Part shown: piece by piece, positions 1-8,626 of the stretch | Position numbering within the stretch: the first letter of the stretch is position 1 | How the letters are laid out: every line of letters begins with the position of its first letter | Assembly (NCBI GenBank): GCA_964543195.1 | Contig: CAZIXF010000008.1 | Location: 1-64,000, forward strand | Direction: 5' to 3' | DNA length: 64,000 nt | Source: JAGTVG01 sp964543195 | Lineage (GTDB): Bacteria > Bacteroidota > Bacteroidia > Cytophagales > Cyclobacteriaceae | Made by a program: the position numbers and the translations under genes | The notes under the pieces: generated by a model | What the model was told of the DNA's origin: nothing | The model's database searches: none | What the model saw: the letters and a program-made list of their open reading frames with translations, nothing else

Positions 1-12
1 CCACAATAATCC

Positions 13-579
13 CTACCTCAAATCATTCGTAATAGTCAGATAATTCTGATGCACATAGGTGGGATATTCCAGCAGCGGCAGTTCCGCCGGGCCGCCGGTA
101 GGCGTACCATCCCAGCTGAAGGTGGAATTACAGCAGGTGTCGATAAGGAATAAGGTGGATTCATCTACTTTTACCCGTGCGCAGTCGTCAAGAGGTTGAT
201 AGGGACAGTTTCTTTCGAAGGCCACGTAACGGTCGGTGGATTCCCGGTAAACAATAATTCCTCTCACACCTCCTTCTATATATACATAACCGCCGATCAT
301 TTTCAGGTCGTTATACTCAAAATTATCGAGGTTAATGGTCTCTTCCACGTACACCTGCGGGATCTGATATACCGGCTGATCCGGGTCACAGCCTGAGAAG
401 CCGGCCAGAAGAAGGTAAGTCCCGATAACCAGAAGTGATCCTTTGAAAAAGCGCGATCCTGATGTTGGGATCACCCTTTTGGACAAAGCCGGTCTTTTGG
501 AGAGAAGCACGCCAAAGGTTAGAAGCACTTTTTTGGAGCGGAGCGCTCTGTTCAAAAGTATGTTTCCGGTTTTTTTCAA
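13..579 (-). CDS. Lipoprotein with degenerate Rieske-like fold
   Basis: The 188-residue product has a hydrophobic stretch followed by a lipobox-like end at Cys64 (LAGFSGC), so it is probably an outer-membrane or periplasmic lipoprotein. From about residue 75 the pattern resembles a Rieske [2Fe-2S] domain: CPY at 125-127 sits where C-x-H is expected, and DTCCNSTF at 147-154 followed by TGGPAELPL matches the second cluster box and the proline loop. Both ligand histidines and one ligand cysteine are replaced, so an iron-sulfur cluster is unlikely. About 40 residues precede the signal sequence, which is unusually long. A GTG at 474 would give a conventional lipoprotein of 153 residues. It lies 4 bp downstream of pheS on the same strand. 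Its function is unknown. Confidence 0.7.
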   Translation of the reverse strand: MKKTGNILLNRALRSKKVLLTFGVLLSKRPALSKRVIPTSGSRFFKGSLLVIGTYLLLAGFSGCDPDQPVYQIPQVYVEETINLDNFEYNDLKMIGGYVYIEGGVRGIIVYRESTDRYVAFERNCPYQPLDDCARVKVDESTLFLIDTCCNSTFSWDGTPTGGPAELPLLEYPTYVHQNYLTITNDLR

Positions 580-583
580 TTTA

Positions 584-1615
584 TCAGTACAAAGGTGTAA
601 ACTGTTTCAGGAACCGTATGTCGTTCTCAGTAAATAAACGAATATCCTTTATCTGATATTTCAACATGGTGATCCTTTCTATGCCCATGCCGAAGGCAAA
701 CCCGGTATATTTTTCAGGATCGATCTTATTGAACTCGAGCACGTTCGGGTCGATCATGCCGGCGCCGCCGATCTCGACCCATCCCGTATATTTACAGATC
801 GGGCAGCCTTCCCCATGGCAGATCAGGCAGTCGATGTCCAGCTCGGCGCTGGGTTCGGTAAACGGGAAAAAAGAAGGCCTGAAACGGACTTTCGTATCCT
901 TGCCGAACATTTCCCGGGCAAAATAATACAGGGTCTGCTTCAGGTCGGCGAAGCTCACATTTTCATCCACATAAAAACCTTCCACCTGGTGAAAGATACA
1001 ATGCGCCCGGGCCGAGATCGCCTCGTTACGGAATACCCTTCCCGGCGCCAGTGTCCTGATCGGGGGTTGGGTGTTTTCCATCACCCTGACCTGCACCGAT
1101 GAGGTATGGGTTCGCAGGACCATGTCCGGATCCCTTTCAAGGAAGAAGGTATCCTGCATCTCCCGTGCGGGATGATTCTCGGGGAAATTCAGGGCGGTGA
1201 AGTTATGCCAGTCGTCCTCGATATCCGGTCCTTCCGACACATTGAAACCGATCCGTTCGAATATTTTGTTGATCTGCAGCCTCACCGAGGTAAGCGGATG
1301 CACCGTACCCAGCGTATCCTGTACAGGCGGGAGCGTGAGGTCGAAACCGGTTTTCCTGTCTTCCTTGCTTTCCGATTCAAGGCTCCTGATCAGTTCCTTG
1401 AACTTTTCCTGCGCCTGGTTTTTCAGTTCATTCAGTTCCCGGCCTACCTGCTTTTTCTGTTCATTCGGAATGGTCTTGAACTCATCGAAAAGCCCGGTCA
1501 TGACCCCTTTCCGGCTGATGAACTTCAGCCTGAACGCCTCCAGTTCATCCTGGGTGGCTACGGAGGACTCCCTTATCTCATTTTTGTAATCCCGTATTTT
1601 TTCAAGTAATTTCAT
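584..1615 (-). CDS. pheS: Phenylalanine--tRNA ligase alpha subunit
   Basis: This is the catalytic alpha subunit of the cytoplasmic alpha2beta2 phenylalanyl-tRNA synthetase, which charges tRNA-Phe with phenylalanine. The 343-residue length fits the bacterial family. An N-terminal coiled coil (about residues 1-85, tRNA binding) is followed by the class II core: HTSS near 170, the motif-2 region FHQVEGFYVD near 210, and the motif-3 segment GMGIERITML near 312. A Cys-rich insertion (CLICHGEGCPIC, about 268-280) may bind zinc. The ATG at 1615 gives the full N-terminus. No pheT is nearby, so the two subunits are encoded apart, as is common outside Gammaproteobacteria. Confidence 0.97.
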   Translation of the reverse strand: MKLLEKIRDYKNEIRESSVATQDELEAFRLKFISRKGVMTGLFDEFKTIPNEQKKQVGRELNELKNQAQEKFKELIRSLESESKEDRKTGFDLTLPPVQDTLGTVHPLTSVRLQINKIFERIGFNVSEGPDIEDDWHNFTALNFPENHPAREMQDTFFLERDPDMVLRTHTSSVQVRVMENTQPPIRTLAPGRVFRNEAISARAHCIFHQVEGFYVDENVSFADLKQTLYYFAREMFGKDTKVRFRPSFFPFTEPSAELDIDCLICHGEGCPICKYTGWVEIGGAGMIDPNVLEFNKIDPEKYTGFAFGMGIERITMLKYQIKDIRLFTENDIRFLKQFTPLY

Positions 1616-2161
1616 AATGTATTTTGTTTTCGGGCAAACTTCCTAGTGTGTCAATCTGGCTGATAAATTTTAACTGTAACATCCTTATTTTAAAAATTCC
1701 GGATATCTTATTGTCTGCATTTATATAAATTTATAACTGTATCCATATCTTTTTATGAACTGAAAGGTGTGTATTCCCGCATCATCCAAGTATAGCATTA
1801 ACGCCATCCGACATTTAGGGCACCATTTGGTCCTCTTTTTTTACTATATACTGCATATTTTTTCCGATAGTAGTCGTATATTAATCGCTACACAGCAATA
1901 AACAACAAAAATACAGTTTAATTAAAATCCCCACAAGGTTTTTAAATATCTTGGGGATATCGATTTCACATAATCTCTATCTGTAGAGCGGACTGTGAGA
2001 TTCCAGTTATTCGTGACAATATGTTTTAATAAGAATTAATTAAATTCTAAAAAATAATAAATTGTAAATTCACCACAGGAAAATTAACATTAAGAACAAG
2101 GGCCATATAGGTATAACTACTTTTACTTTTTTGATTGATTATATAATTTAACCTTTAATTA
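1616..2161. other. AT-rich intergenic region, no gene seen
   Basis: A 546-bp gap separates divergent pheS and the first polysaccharide gene. I see no open frame with protein-like composition, no RNA gene and no repeat of the families found elsewhere in the window. It must hold the promoters of both flanking genes, but I could not pick a convincing TTTG/TAnnTTTG pair. Composition drops sharply to AT-rich here, marking the left edge of the polysaccharide gene region. Confidence 0.5.
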
Positions 2162-3340
2162 ATGAAAGTTTTACTGGCAAATCATCATTGTAATGGACTA
2201 GGGGCAGGATACAATAGAACAATTTCTATTGCTAAAGCTTTGAATCATTTCGGAATTGAAGCGCAAGTTTTTGTAGCCTCTCAAAAGGTAGGCCATAAAC
2301 CAATAACCTATAAGCATCATGGAATTAGAATCACAGAATTTCCCGGCTATTTACCGATTAAAATAAAAAATGCCGGTTTAAACCTATTTGAAATTATAAA
2401 CAGAATATCCTTAATAAAAAAAAACGGGGTAGACATATATCATGGTATCAATTTAAGACCTACGGTATTTTATCCCGGACATATCGCGCAGAAACAAATG
2501 AACATACCCTTTATTTCGGATTGGGGAGATATTTGGGGTTGGAGTGGTTTGGCATCCAACAGAAACCTTATATTAAAGTATACATTGGGAATTTATGACA
2601 ATTATACTGAGAATAATTACCGGTGTAAAGCCAATGGATTAACCGTTGTATCAAAGTTTTTATATAATAAAGCAATTGAATTGGGGTGTTCAAAGGATTT
2701 TATCAGGGTTATTCCGCCTGGTGCTCCAGATGAAGAAATATATCCTCATAATAAAAAGAAAGTGAGGCAAAAATATAATCTTCCTCTTAATGGAAAAATT
2801 ATTATTTACTCAGCCTTGTATTTGTTTGATTTGGAATTGCTTCTGACTCTTTTTTCACAAGTTTTAAAAAGAGATAATAATGTATTTTTAGTTTTAATCG
2901 GAAACGATAATACGCAAATCAGAAAATTAATTCAAAAATATCATACTGAAGAAAACGTGTTTCATCTCGGATTTCATTATTATAATAGTTTGGGACAAGT
3001 ATTGTCGACTGCAGATTTAATGATTATTCCTTTATCCAGGGATCCTTATAATTATGCGAAATTCCCAAACAGATTTGGTGAGGCGTTGGCTGCAGGACTC
3101 CCCATAGTATCAGTTAAGTATAATGATATGGCATCGATCGTCCAGGAAGAAAAGATTGGCCTTATTTTACAGGATGATCCCGGGCAAGCAAGTGAAGAAA
3201 TTTTACATTTACTAAATTCACCCACTGACTTAAAAGAAATGTCAATAAAAGCAAGATACTTGGGCGAAACATCTCATTCTTGGAGGAATAGAGCTGAAGT
3301 TTTAATCCGATTTTATAATAAAATATTAAATGATCATTAA
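2162..3340 (+). CDS. Glycosyltransferase family 4
   Basis: The 392-residue protein has the two-Rossmann-domain GT-B architecture of retaining GT4 enzymes, which transfer a sugar from a nucleotide donor to a lipid-linked glycan at the cytoplasmic face of the inner membrane. An N-terminal glycine-rich segment (about residues 10-20) precedes the C-terminal donor-site motif NRFGEALAAGLPIV near residues 303-316, which matches the E-x7-E type signature. It has no signal peptide. It is one of only three plus-strand genes among the polysaccharide genes. Its TAA and that of the convergent flippase gene overlap in a shared TTAA. Composition is AT-rich like the main locus. Donor and acceptor cannot be told from sequence. 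Confidence 0.85.
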   Translation: MKVLLANHHCNGLGAGYNRTISIAKALNHFGIEAQVFVASQKVGHKPITYKHHGIRITEFPGYLPIKIKNAGLNLFEIINRISLIKKNGVDIYHGINLRPTVFYPGHIAQKQMNIPFISDWGDIWGWSGLASNRNLILKYTLGIYDNYTENNYRCKANGLTVVSKFLYNKAIELGCSKDFIRVIPPGAPDEEIYPHNKKKVRQKYNLPLNGKIIIYSALYLFDLELLLTLFSQVLKRDNNVFLVLIGNDNTQIRKLIQKYHTEENVFHLGFHYYNSLGQVLSTADLMIIPLSRDPYNYAKFPNRFGEALAAGLPIVSVKYNDMASIVQEEKIGLILQDDPGQASEEILHLLNSPTDLKEMSIKARYLGETSHSWRNRAEVLIRFYNKILNDH

Positions 3341-4569
3341 GTCGTATCGATCCTTCTGAACCTTCTATAATATGTATATGATATCAGATTTCGTATTATC
3401 ATAATAAATACACCAGCCCAGGCAATTGTATGAATACCAAAATATGAATGGTAATAAATTGCTATAAAAACACCCAAAATTGTAACCAATAGCTGAATAT
3501 AAATATAATGATTAAACTTCGATGATACCACATTGCCGATTATAAATCCACGTGGAAAGGATTCTGTTATTAATAAAAATGCTATAATAAAAAGAGGAAT
3601 TAACAAATTATAATAATTATTAAATTTTTGTCTATAAATTAATTCAGCTATTTGATCATGAAAAATAATAAGTCCAGCCGTTATTGCAATTGATATTAAG
3701 AATATGAATTGAATAACTTTTTTATGAGGAAATTTTTTATTAATAGCCGTTTCAACATAAACTATTTTAAAAATAACATTCTGAATAAGATAGAATGGTT
3801 TTATTAATAACGCCATTGCAGCATAAGCTGCTACTATTGCAGGTTGAAATAATTTACCGGCCAATACAATCAGACCATCAAGAATGATTAATTGACCAAG
3901 GCTGAATAATAGAAGATTGTAGCCATAATATCGTTTTGCCAAATTTATGCATTGCGAACCTCGTGGAATTTTCTTTGTTGTGAATACTATTCCCGAAAGA
4001 ATTGTAAAAATTAAAATAATCAATAATGCCCTAAAAAACCACTCTACGCTTGGTGTAAAGTCAATTATATAGAAAGATAATAATACAGGTATTATCAATA
4101 AACTATTTGGAAGCCTTTGCAAGAAAGTAGCAAATTCATAATGCTGGTTGGCATCAATTACCTTTGATACAATAGTAATAAAGAATAATAAAATCACATA
4201 AGAAGATAGATAAAGATTGGTTTCGAAATCATGGTTGTATAAAAAATACTGCCCGAATAAAAGCAAAACTAAAATCGGAGAAACAAATATCAAGCTTATA
4301 AATATATCTGTTATATAGTCAAATGAATAGGTACGGTTTTGAATATAAGCCCTTTTAATAATATCAGGTTGGCCAAAGGATCCGATTGTAACAATAAAAT
4401 TAGCCAGTGATAGGACGAGTGCAAATAAGCCAAATTCACTCTCCGTTAATACCCTGGCTAAATATATAAATGAAATATAACCAAAAACTGAAAATAATGA
4501 TGAAATAAAGAATACACGGAAACTCTTTTTAAAAAAATTTAAAAAAATATTATGCTTCAATCTTGGCAA
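3337..4569 (-). CDS. Polysaccharide flippase, Wzx/MATE-like
   Basis: This 410-residue protein is almost entirely hydrophobic, with about 12 predicted membrane segments separated by short charged loops. That is the layout of the polysaccharide transport (PST) flippases that turn undecaprenyl-diphosphate-linked repeat units across the inner membrane. The opening segment (SSLFSVFGYISFIYLARVL, then SEFGLFALVLSLANF) is typical of Wzx. The frame opens with TTG at 4569 and no ATG is available close by. It lies 4 kb from the WcaJ gene but beyond the PAPS module. A Wzx next to a Wzy-type polymerase fits a Wzy-dependent assembly route, although an ABC exporter is also encoded in this window. Confidence 0.85.
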   Translation of the reverse strand: MPRLKHNIFLNFFKKSFRVFFISSLFSVFGYISFIYLARVLTESEFGLFALVLSLANFIVTIGSFGQPDIIKRAYIQNRTYSFDYITDIFISLIFVSPILVLLLFGQYFLYNHDFETNLYLSSYVILLFFITIVSKVIDANQHYEFATFLQRLPNSLLIIPVLLSFYIIDFTPSVEWFFRALLIILIFTILSGIVFTTKKIPRGSQCINLAKRYYGYNLLLFSLGQLIILDGLIVLAGKLFQPAIVAAYAAMALLIKPFYLIQNVIFKIVYVETAINKKFPHKKVIQFIFLISIAITAGLIIFHDQIAELIYRQKFNNYYNLLIPLFIIAFLLITESFPRGFIIGNVVSSKFNHYIYIQLLVTILGVFIAIYYHSYFGIHTIAWAGVFIMIIRNLISYTYYRRFRRIDTT

Positions 4570-4821
4570 TTATTTCTTATTGAACTGATAGATTAAAAGC
4601 GAATTTATGAAAAAATCATTCCAAGTCAGGCATTAAAACTGTAATTGCTACCTCAAATTATTTTAATCAATCTGTGAGAAATTTCACATTGGACTGTTTT
4701 CCCGTAATATACTTTTATATACCTATTGTAATATTATCAAAGATGAAATAAGTAAATAGAATTTCACCCTGGGTGTCCTGCGAAAGGAATGTTTTAAATG
4801 ATAGAATCAAGGATATAATCA

Positions 4822-4940
4822 CATCACCCCTTCTTGATTGGTCCGACATAGGCGGGCAGTATCGTAGGGTCGTTTGAAACAATAAACCCCATCCTGATTG
4901 TCCCGCGAAGCCGGGCAGTATCGAAGGGTGGATTGAGTCT
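4822..4940. repeat. Two imperfect direct repeats of about 59 bp
   Basis: Two copies (about 4822-4880 and 4881-4940) share CCCC..TTGATTG / CTGATTG, then GGGCAGTATCG and AGGGT. The core GTCCCGCGAAGCCGGGCAG is partly palindromic. They fill the 3' side of the 385-bp gap between the flippase and cysC genes. The remaining AT-rich part (4570-4821) shows no gene or recognisable element. Confidence 0.6.
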
Positions 4941-4954
4941 CTGATTATTATTAC

Positions 4955-5566
4955 CTACTCCTTAACAATCCCCTGCTCCTTCAAATACTTCCAGATCAGC
5001 TCGGTACTCTCCTCCAGGTTATGCTCACTCGTATCGACCACCAGCTCAGCCTTCTCCGGCTCCTCATACGGCGCATCGATGCCCGTAAACTGCTTGATCT
5101 CACCGGCCCTGGCCTTCTTATAAAGTCCTTTAGGATCCCGTTCTTCGGCCACATCCAGCGGCACTTTCGCGAAGATCTCCACAAAACGGCCGGCTTCCAG
5201 CAATTCCCTGGCCTTGTCGCGATCGGCCCGGTAGGGAGAAATAAAAGCGGTCATGGTGATCACACCCGCATCAGCAAACAGCTTGGCCACCTCACCGATC
5301 CGGCGTATGTTCTCCTCCCGGTCTTCCGGGGAGAATCCAAGGTTTTTATTCAGCCCGTGACGGATGTTGTCACCGTCGAGCACATAACTCAGGTGGCCGT
5401 TTTCAAACAGTTTTTCCTCCACGGCATGGGCCAGGGTGGACTTCCCGGAACCCGATAGACCGGTAAACCAGATCACCACGCCTTTTTGTCCCAGCAGGCG
5501 TTCACGATCGGAATTGGTTATGGCACCTTTATGCCAGGTTATATTGGTTGCTTTTTGTACACTCAT
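4955..5566 (-). CDS. cysC: Adenylylsulfate kinase
   Basis: APS kinase phosphorylates adenylyl sulfate at the 3' hydroxyl, giving PAPS, the sulfate donor for sulfotransferases. The 203-residue size is normal. A P-loop GLSGSGKST (36-44), the DGDNIRHGLN segment (63-72) and FISPYRADRD (107-116), which form the APS site, are all intact. The C-terminus carries the usual helix ending in KYLKEQGIVKE. It follows sat on the same strand after 11 bp, so the two are probably co-transcribed. There is no cysH or sulfite reductase in the window, which points to sulfation rather than cysteine synthesis as the use of the PAPS. Confidence 0.97.
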   Translation of the reverse strand: MSVQKATNITWHKGAITNSDRERLLGQKGVVIWFTGLSGSGKSTLAHAVEEKLFENGHLSYVLDGDNIRHGLNKNLGFSPEDREENIRRIGEVAKLFADAGVITMTAFISPYRADRDKARELLEAGRFVEIFAKVPLDVAEERDPKGLYKKARAGEIKQFTGIDAPYEEPEKAELVVDTSEHNLEESTELIWKYLKEQGIVKE

Positions 5567-5577
5567 CTTTTATTGAT

Positions 5578-6753
5578 TTATTTATTTTCACTTTGATAAT
5601 ATTCCATCAGGATCTTACCGATCTCCGGACGGGTAAATTCTTTGGGCGGCATTTCGCCGTTGGAGAGCATCTCCCGGACCTTGGTGCCGCTGATCAGCAC
5701 GCGGTCTTCCTTGTCATGCGGACAGGTCTTCATGGACGCCATCTCTCCGCACTTATGGCACCAGAACGTCCAGTCGATATTCAGGGGCTTGATGTGCAGG
5801 GCGCCTTCCTCGATCTCATCGAAGATCTTCTGGGCATCGAACGGCCCGTAATAGTTGCCTACCCCGGCATGGTCACGTCCGATGATCAGGTGGCTGCAAC
5901 CGAAATTCTGACGGAAGATAGCATGCAGCAGGGCTTCTCTCGGCCCGCCGTAGCGCATTTCCATGGGATACACTTTCAGCACCACATTTTCCTTGAGATA
6001 GTATTTATCGATCAGGGTAGTATAACACTTCATCCGCACATCGGCGGGAATGTCGCCGGCCTTGAGCTTGCCCACCAGGGGATGGATCAGGATGCCGTCA
6101 CTCACTTCCATGGCGATCTTGGTCACGTATTCATGGGATCGGTGGATCGGGTTACGGGTCTGGAAACCGGCAATCCGCCTCCAGCCTTTTTCTTCAAAGA
6201 TAGCCCGGGTTTCGGCCGGCCTTGCATAATGCTCACCATAGGTTTCCGGATAAGGCCCTTCACTGAACACCATCACCGGTCCGCCCAGGTACACATCGTG
6301 CTGGTCATAGATCTTGGCCACTCCCGGGTGATTTTCATCCTCCGTTTTGAACACATTTTTGGCTTCGTGTTTTTTATCATAGGTGTATTTTTCCTCGATG
6401 AGCATGGAGCCCATGAGCTCCCCGCTTTCATCATCCACCAGGCGTATCTCGCTGCCCACGGCCAGTGAACCGGCCTGTTCTTTCGACACCGACAAGGTGA
6501 TCGGGATAGGCCACATGGTACCGTCGGCCATTTTCATGTCCGTGACCACGGTTTTATAATCCTTCTCTCTCATAAAGCCATCCAGCGGGCTGAATGCGCC
6601 CATGCCGAGCATAAGCAGGTCGGATGTTTCCCTGGAATTAAGCCTGACCTCGGGAAAATCAATGGCTTTCCGTTGCGCCTCTTCGAGGTCGCTGCCCGTC
6701 AGTAATAAGGGCTTGAGTTCGCCACCATGCGGTGGGACAAGTATTGAAGACAT
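5578..6753 (-). CDS. sat: ATP sulfurylase, Sat type
   Basis: ATP sulfurylase joins sulfate and ATP to make APS and pyrophosphate. This is the single-chain Sat/Met3-type enzyme (391 residues from the chosen start), not the heterodimeric CysDN. A PUA-like N-terminal domain is followed by the catalytic domain with QTRNP (198-202), the HRSH pair (204-207) and GRDHAG (292-297). A Cys4/His-like zinc motif, C332-x2-C335-x8-C344-x-H346, is also present. I chose the ATG at 6753 because MSSILVPPHGG is the family N-terminus; the longer open frame only reads through the intergenic repeats. A TATTTTTG promoter-like box lies about 52 bp upstream. It forms a likely operon with cysC. Confidence 0.96.
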   Translation of the reverse strand: MSSILVPPHGGELKPLLLTGSDLEEAQRKAIDFPEVRLNSRETSDLLMLGMGAFSPLDGFMREKDYKTVVTDMKMADGTMWPIPITLSVSKEQAGSLAVGSEIRLVDDESGELMGSMLIEEKYTYDKKHEAKNVFKTEDENHPGVAKIYDQHDVYLGGPVMVFSEGPYPETYGEHYARPAETRAIFEEKGWRRIAGFQTRNPIHRSHEYVTKIAMEVSDGILIHPLVGKLKAGDIPADVRMKCYTTLIDKYYLKENVVLKVYPMEMRYGGPREALLHAIFRQNFGCSHLIIGRDHAGVGNYYGPFDAQKIFDEIEEGALHIKPLNIDWTFWCHKCGEMASMKTCPHDKEDRVLISGTKVREMLSNGEMPPKEFTRPEIGKILMEYYQSENK

Positions 6754-6804
6754 ATGAATGTATTTTTTGGTTAAAAGTTCAACTATTGAAGAAACAAAGT
6801 GGGG

Positions 6805-6812
6805 CAAAAATA
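6805..6812 (-). promoter_or_regulatory. Candidate -7 box for sat-cysC
   Basis: On the minus strand the sequence reads TATTTTTG, an exact match to the Bacteroidota -7 consensus TAnnTTTG, about 52 bp before the sat start. No good -33 TTTG is seen 19-21 bp upstream, so this is tentative. Confidence 0.4.
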
Positions 6813-6843
6813 AAACTTTTTTGGGACATGGATGGGGGATGAA

Positions 6844-7250
6844 CACGAATATATAGTCACGAATGCACGAATAATTGTGTTTAAGGATTGCACGAATATA
6901 TAGCCACGAANNNNNNNNNNNNNNNNNNNNNNNNNNNNNNNNNNNNNNNNNNNNNNNNNNNNNNNNNNNNNNNNNNNNNNNNNNNNNNNNNNNNNNNNNN
7001 NNNNNNNNNNCTAAAAACATCATTCGTGCATTCGTGGCCATATATTCGTGTGATAAATCTAAAAACATCATTCGTGCATTCGTGGCCATATATTCGTGTG
7101 ATAAATCTAAAAATATCATTCGTGCATTCGTGGCCATATATTCGTGTGATAAATCTAAAAATATCATTCGTGCATTCGTGGCCATATATTCGTGCAATAA
7201 ACATAAAAATATCATTCGTGCATTCGTGGCTACATAAAATTGTATTCGTG
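6844..7250. repeat. 48-bp tandem array, ATTCGTG family, with polarity switch
   Basis: To the right of the assembly gap there are four near-identical 48-bp units (7011-7058, 7059-7106, 7107-7154, 7155-7202) and a diverged fifth, each with the core ATTCGTGCATTCGTGG. To the left of the gap the same core appears reverse-complemented (CACGAATGCACGAAT, 6858-6872). The array therefore changes polarity somewhere inside the gap. It sits between the divergent sat and cysQ genes. Because 48 is divisible by three, spurious open frames run through it. Confidence 0.9.
6911..7010. other. Assembly gap of 100 N
   Basis: Exactly 100 N, the usual placeholder for a gap of unknown size, lie inside the inverted repeat array. 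The repeat itself is the likely cause of the assembly break. Confidence 0.98.
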
Positions 7251-7270
7251 CCATTTAAAATTTAACTTCG
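7240..7270 (+). promoter_or_regulatory. Candidate promoter of cysQ
   Basis: TTG at 7240-7242 and TAACTTCG at 7263-7270 are separated by 20 bp. This is close to the Bacteroidota TTTG/TAnnTTTG consensus (one mismatch in the -7 box) and lies 31 bp before the cysQ ATG. It begins where the repeat array ends. Confidence 0.35.
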
Positions 7271-7301
7271 CACCTATCATCCAACAAAACACTAACCACT
7301 A

Positions 7302-8087
7302 ATGCCCGAAACAGATATAACCCCCATCATCGAGATCGCCAAAGAGGCTGGAAGCGAGATCATGAAGATCTACAATGATGATTCCCTTTTTAATGTCGTG
7401 GATTATAAAGCCGACGACTCACCCCTGACCATTGCCGACAAACGATCCCATGAGATCATCGATAAAAAGCTCAGAGAGCTCCATCCGGATATTCCGATAT
7501 TATCCGAAGAGGGCAAGGATATCCCTTATGAAGAAAGAAAGAATTGGGAGCGGTTCTGGCTGGTCGATCCCCTTGACGGCACTAAGGAATTTATTAAAAG
7601 AAATGGCGAGTTCACCGTAAATATCGCCCTGATCGAAGGTAAATATCCGGTGCTGGGCGTGATCTATGCCCCCGACCTGGGACTGACCTATTTTGCCCGG
7701 CACGGAAACGGGGCATATAAAATGGAAAACAACGAGATGAGCCTGCTGGAGGGCCCGAAACGGAAGGATCAGGATCTGACGGCGGTAAGGAGCCGGTCGC
7801 ATGCTTCTCCCGGAGAAGAAACCGTGTACAGGAAACACAATGTGACCGAGTTTACCTCAGTGGGAAGCTCACTTAAATTCTGCATGGTAGCCGAAGGAAA
7901 GGCTGATCTGTATTACCGGGAAGGCCCCACCATGGAATGGGACACGGCTGCCGGCCAGTCCATAGTGGAAAGCTGCCGCCTGCACGTGATCAGCCACGAT
8001 ACCGGTGAACGCTTTGAATACAACAAAGAAAACCTCTTGAACCCCGGGTTTATCGTCGGCCGGAAGTATATTACTGCCGCCGGGTAA
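7302..8087 (+). CDS. cysQ: 3'(2'),5'-bisphosphate nucleotidase
   Basis: CysQ removes the 3' phosphate from PAP, the product left after each sulfotransferase reaction, and so relieves product inhibition; some members also act on PAPS. The 261-residue protein shows the lithium-sensitive phosphatase signature: the metal-binding EE pair at 69-70 (SEEGKD), DPLDGTKEF at 89-97, and EWDTAAG near 212-218. It is divergent from sat-cysC across the repeat array, so supply of PAPS and disposal of PAP are encoded back to back. That arrangement suits a sulfation pathway. The ATG at 7302 gives a normal N-terminus. Confidence 0.95.
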   Translation: MPETDITPIIEIAKEAGSEIMKIYNDDSLFNVVDYKADDSPLTIADKRSHEIIDKKLRELHPDIPILSEEGKDIPYEERKNWERFWLVDPLDGTKEFIKRNGEFTVNIALIEGKYPVLGVIYAPDLGLTYFARHGNGAYKMENNEMSLLEGPKRKDQDLTAVRSRSHASPGEETVYRKHNVTEFTSVGSSLKFCMVAEGKADLYYREGPTMEWDTAAGQSIVESCRLHVISHDTGERFEYNKENLLNPGFIVGRKYITAAG

Positions 8088-8090
8088 AGA

Positions 8091-8110
8091 AACAACTCAG
8101 GTAAGTTGTT
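8091..8110. terminator. Short stem-loop after cysQ
   Basis: AACAACT (8091-8097) and AGTTGTT (8104-8110) form a perfect 7-bp stem with a 6-nt loop just after the cysQ stop. No T-run follows on the plus strand, so a role as terminator is only possible. Confidence 0.25.
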
Positions 8111-8131
8111 GAGAAAAAATATGCAAAGACC

Positions 8132-8431
8132 TTAAGAGTTCCAATGTGGAGGGTTCGACTGCTTCCGGATGTAACATTTAAAGTCTTTTGGAGGAATTTG
8201 AAATAATTTAGAAACGAAATTAAGCGTTTTAGGATCCAGATAATTTAAGTGAGTAAGTACTTCTGTTATTTTTCTCTCTCCATAGTAGTCAATAACTTTC
8301 CTTATGTCAGCTACCTTTCCCATCCTAAATACACGTTCAATAATCAATCTGTCAGACCTTTCGGGATTCAGTTTTGATGCATCCACATCCCAGAAATACT
8401 TGTCATCCAGATCTTTAAACAATTGATGCAT
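8132..8431 (-). CDS. Small uncharacterised protein, DUF6922-like
   Basis: A 99-residue soluble protein without signal peptide or membrane segment. It opens with FWDVDASKLNPERSDRLIIERV and continues with VIDYYGERKITEVLTHL, a helical layout I associate with the Bacteroidota DUF6922 family. Members of that family often precede AbiEii-type nucleotidyltransferase genes. No such partner lies next to it here, so this may be an orphan. The C-terminus (PKDFKCYIRKQSNPPHWNS) looks complete and similar endings occur in relatives. Composition is intermediate. It is convergent with cysQ and separated from wcaJ by a decayed repeat. Function is not known. Confidence 0.6.
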   Translation of the reverse strand: MHQLFKDLDDKYFWDVDASKLNPERSDRLIIERVFRMGKVADIRKVIDYYGERKITEVLTHLNYLDPKTLNFVSKLFQIPPKDFKCYIRKQSNPPHWNS

Positions 8432-8551
8432 TGTGATTATTTTATTGCAAATATACGCAATTTACAAGCTGAAATAATTATACTCAATAACCCTCAACAG
8501 GTCACCTATTCAAAAGTTAAATATCAATTCTGATTAAATCCTATGAGTTCT

Positions 8552-8606
8552 CCTTGCTCTCAGCGGTTATATCTTAGCACTTTCTGTGCCCTCAGCGGTT
8601 ACCCCA
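8552..8606. repeat. Remnant of the CAGCGGTT / GTGCC repeat family
   Basis: CTCAGCGGTTA occurs twice (near 8557 and 8592) around TTAGCACTTTCTGTGCC. On the other strand this reads like a worn copy of the CACGGAGGCACTGAG-type repeats at 50228-50359. It lies between the small gene and wcaJ. Confidence 0.45.
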
Positions 8607-8626
8607 CACAGCCTTTACCTGCGCCC

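Noticed and set aside
1616..2161. A Bacteroides-type UpxY/UpxZ antitermination leader
   Set aside because: No upxY-like gene and no invertible promoter repeats were found at the left border.
6844..7265. Open frames of 107-125 codons across the repeat array, and a sat frame extended to 7254
   Set aside because: The unit length of 48 is divisible by three, so all frames stay open by chance. They cross a run of 100 N, and the sat family N-terminus begins at 6753.
4955..8087. Assimilatory sulfate reduction for cysteine
   Set aside because: No cysH, sulfite reductase or cysteine synthase is in the window, while eight sulfotransferases are. A copy elsewhere in the genome cannot be excluded.
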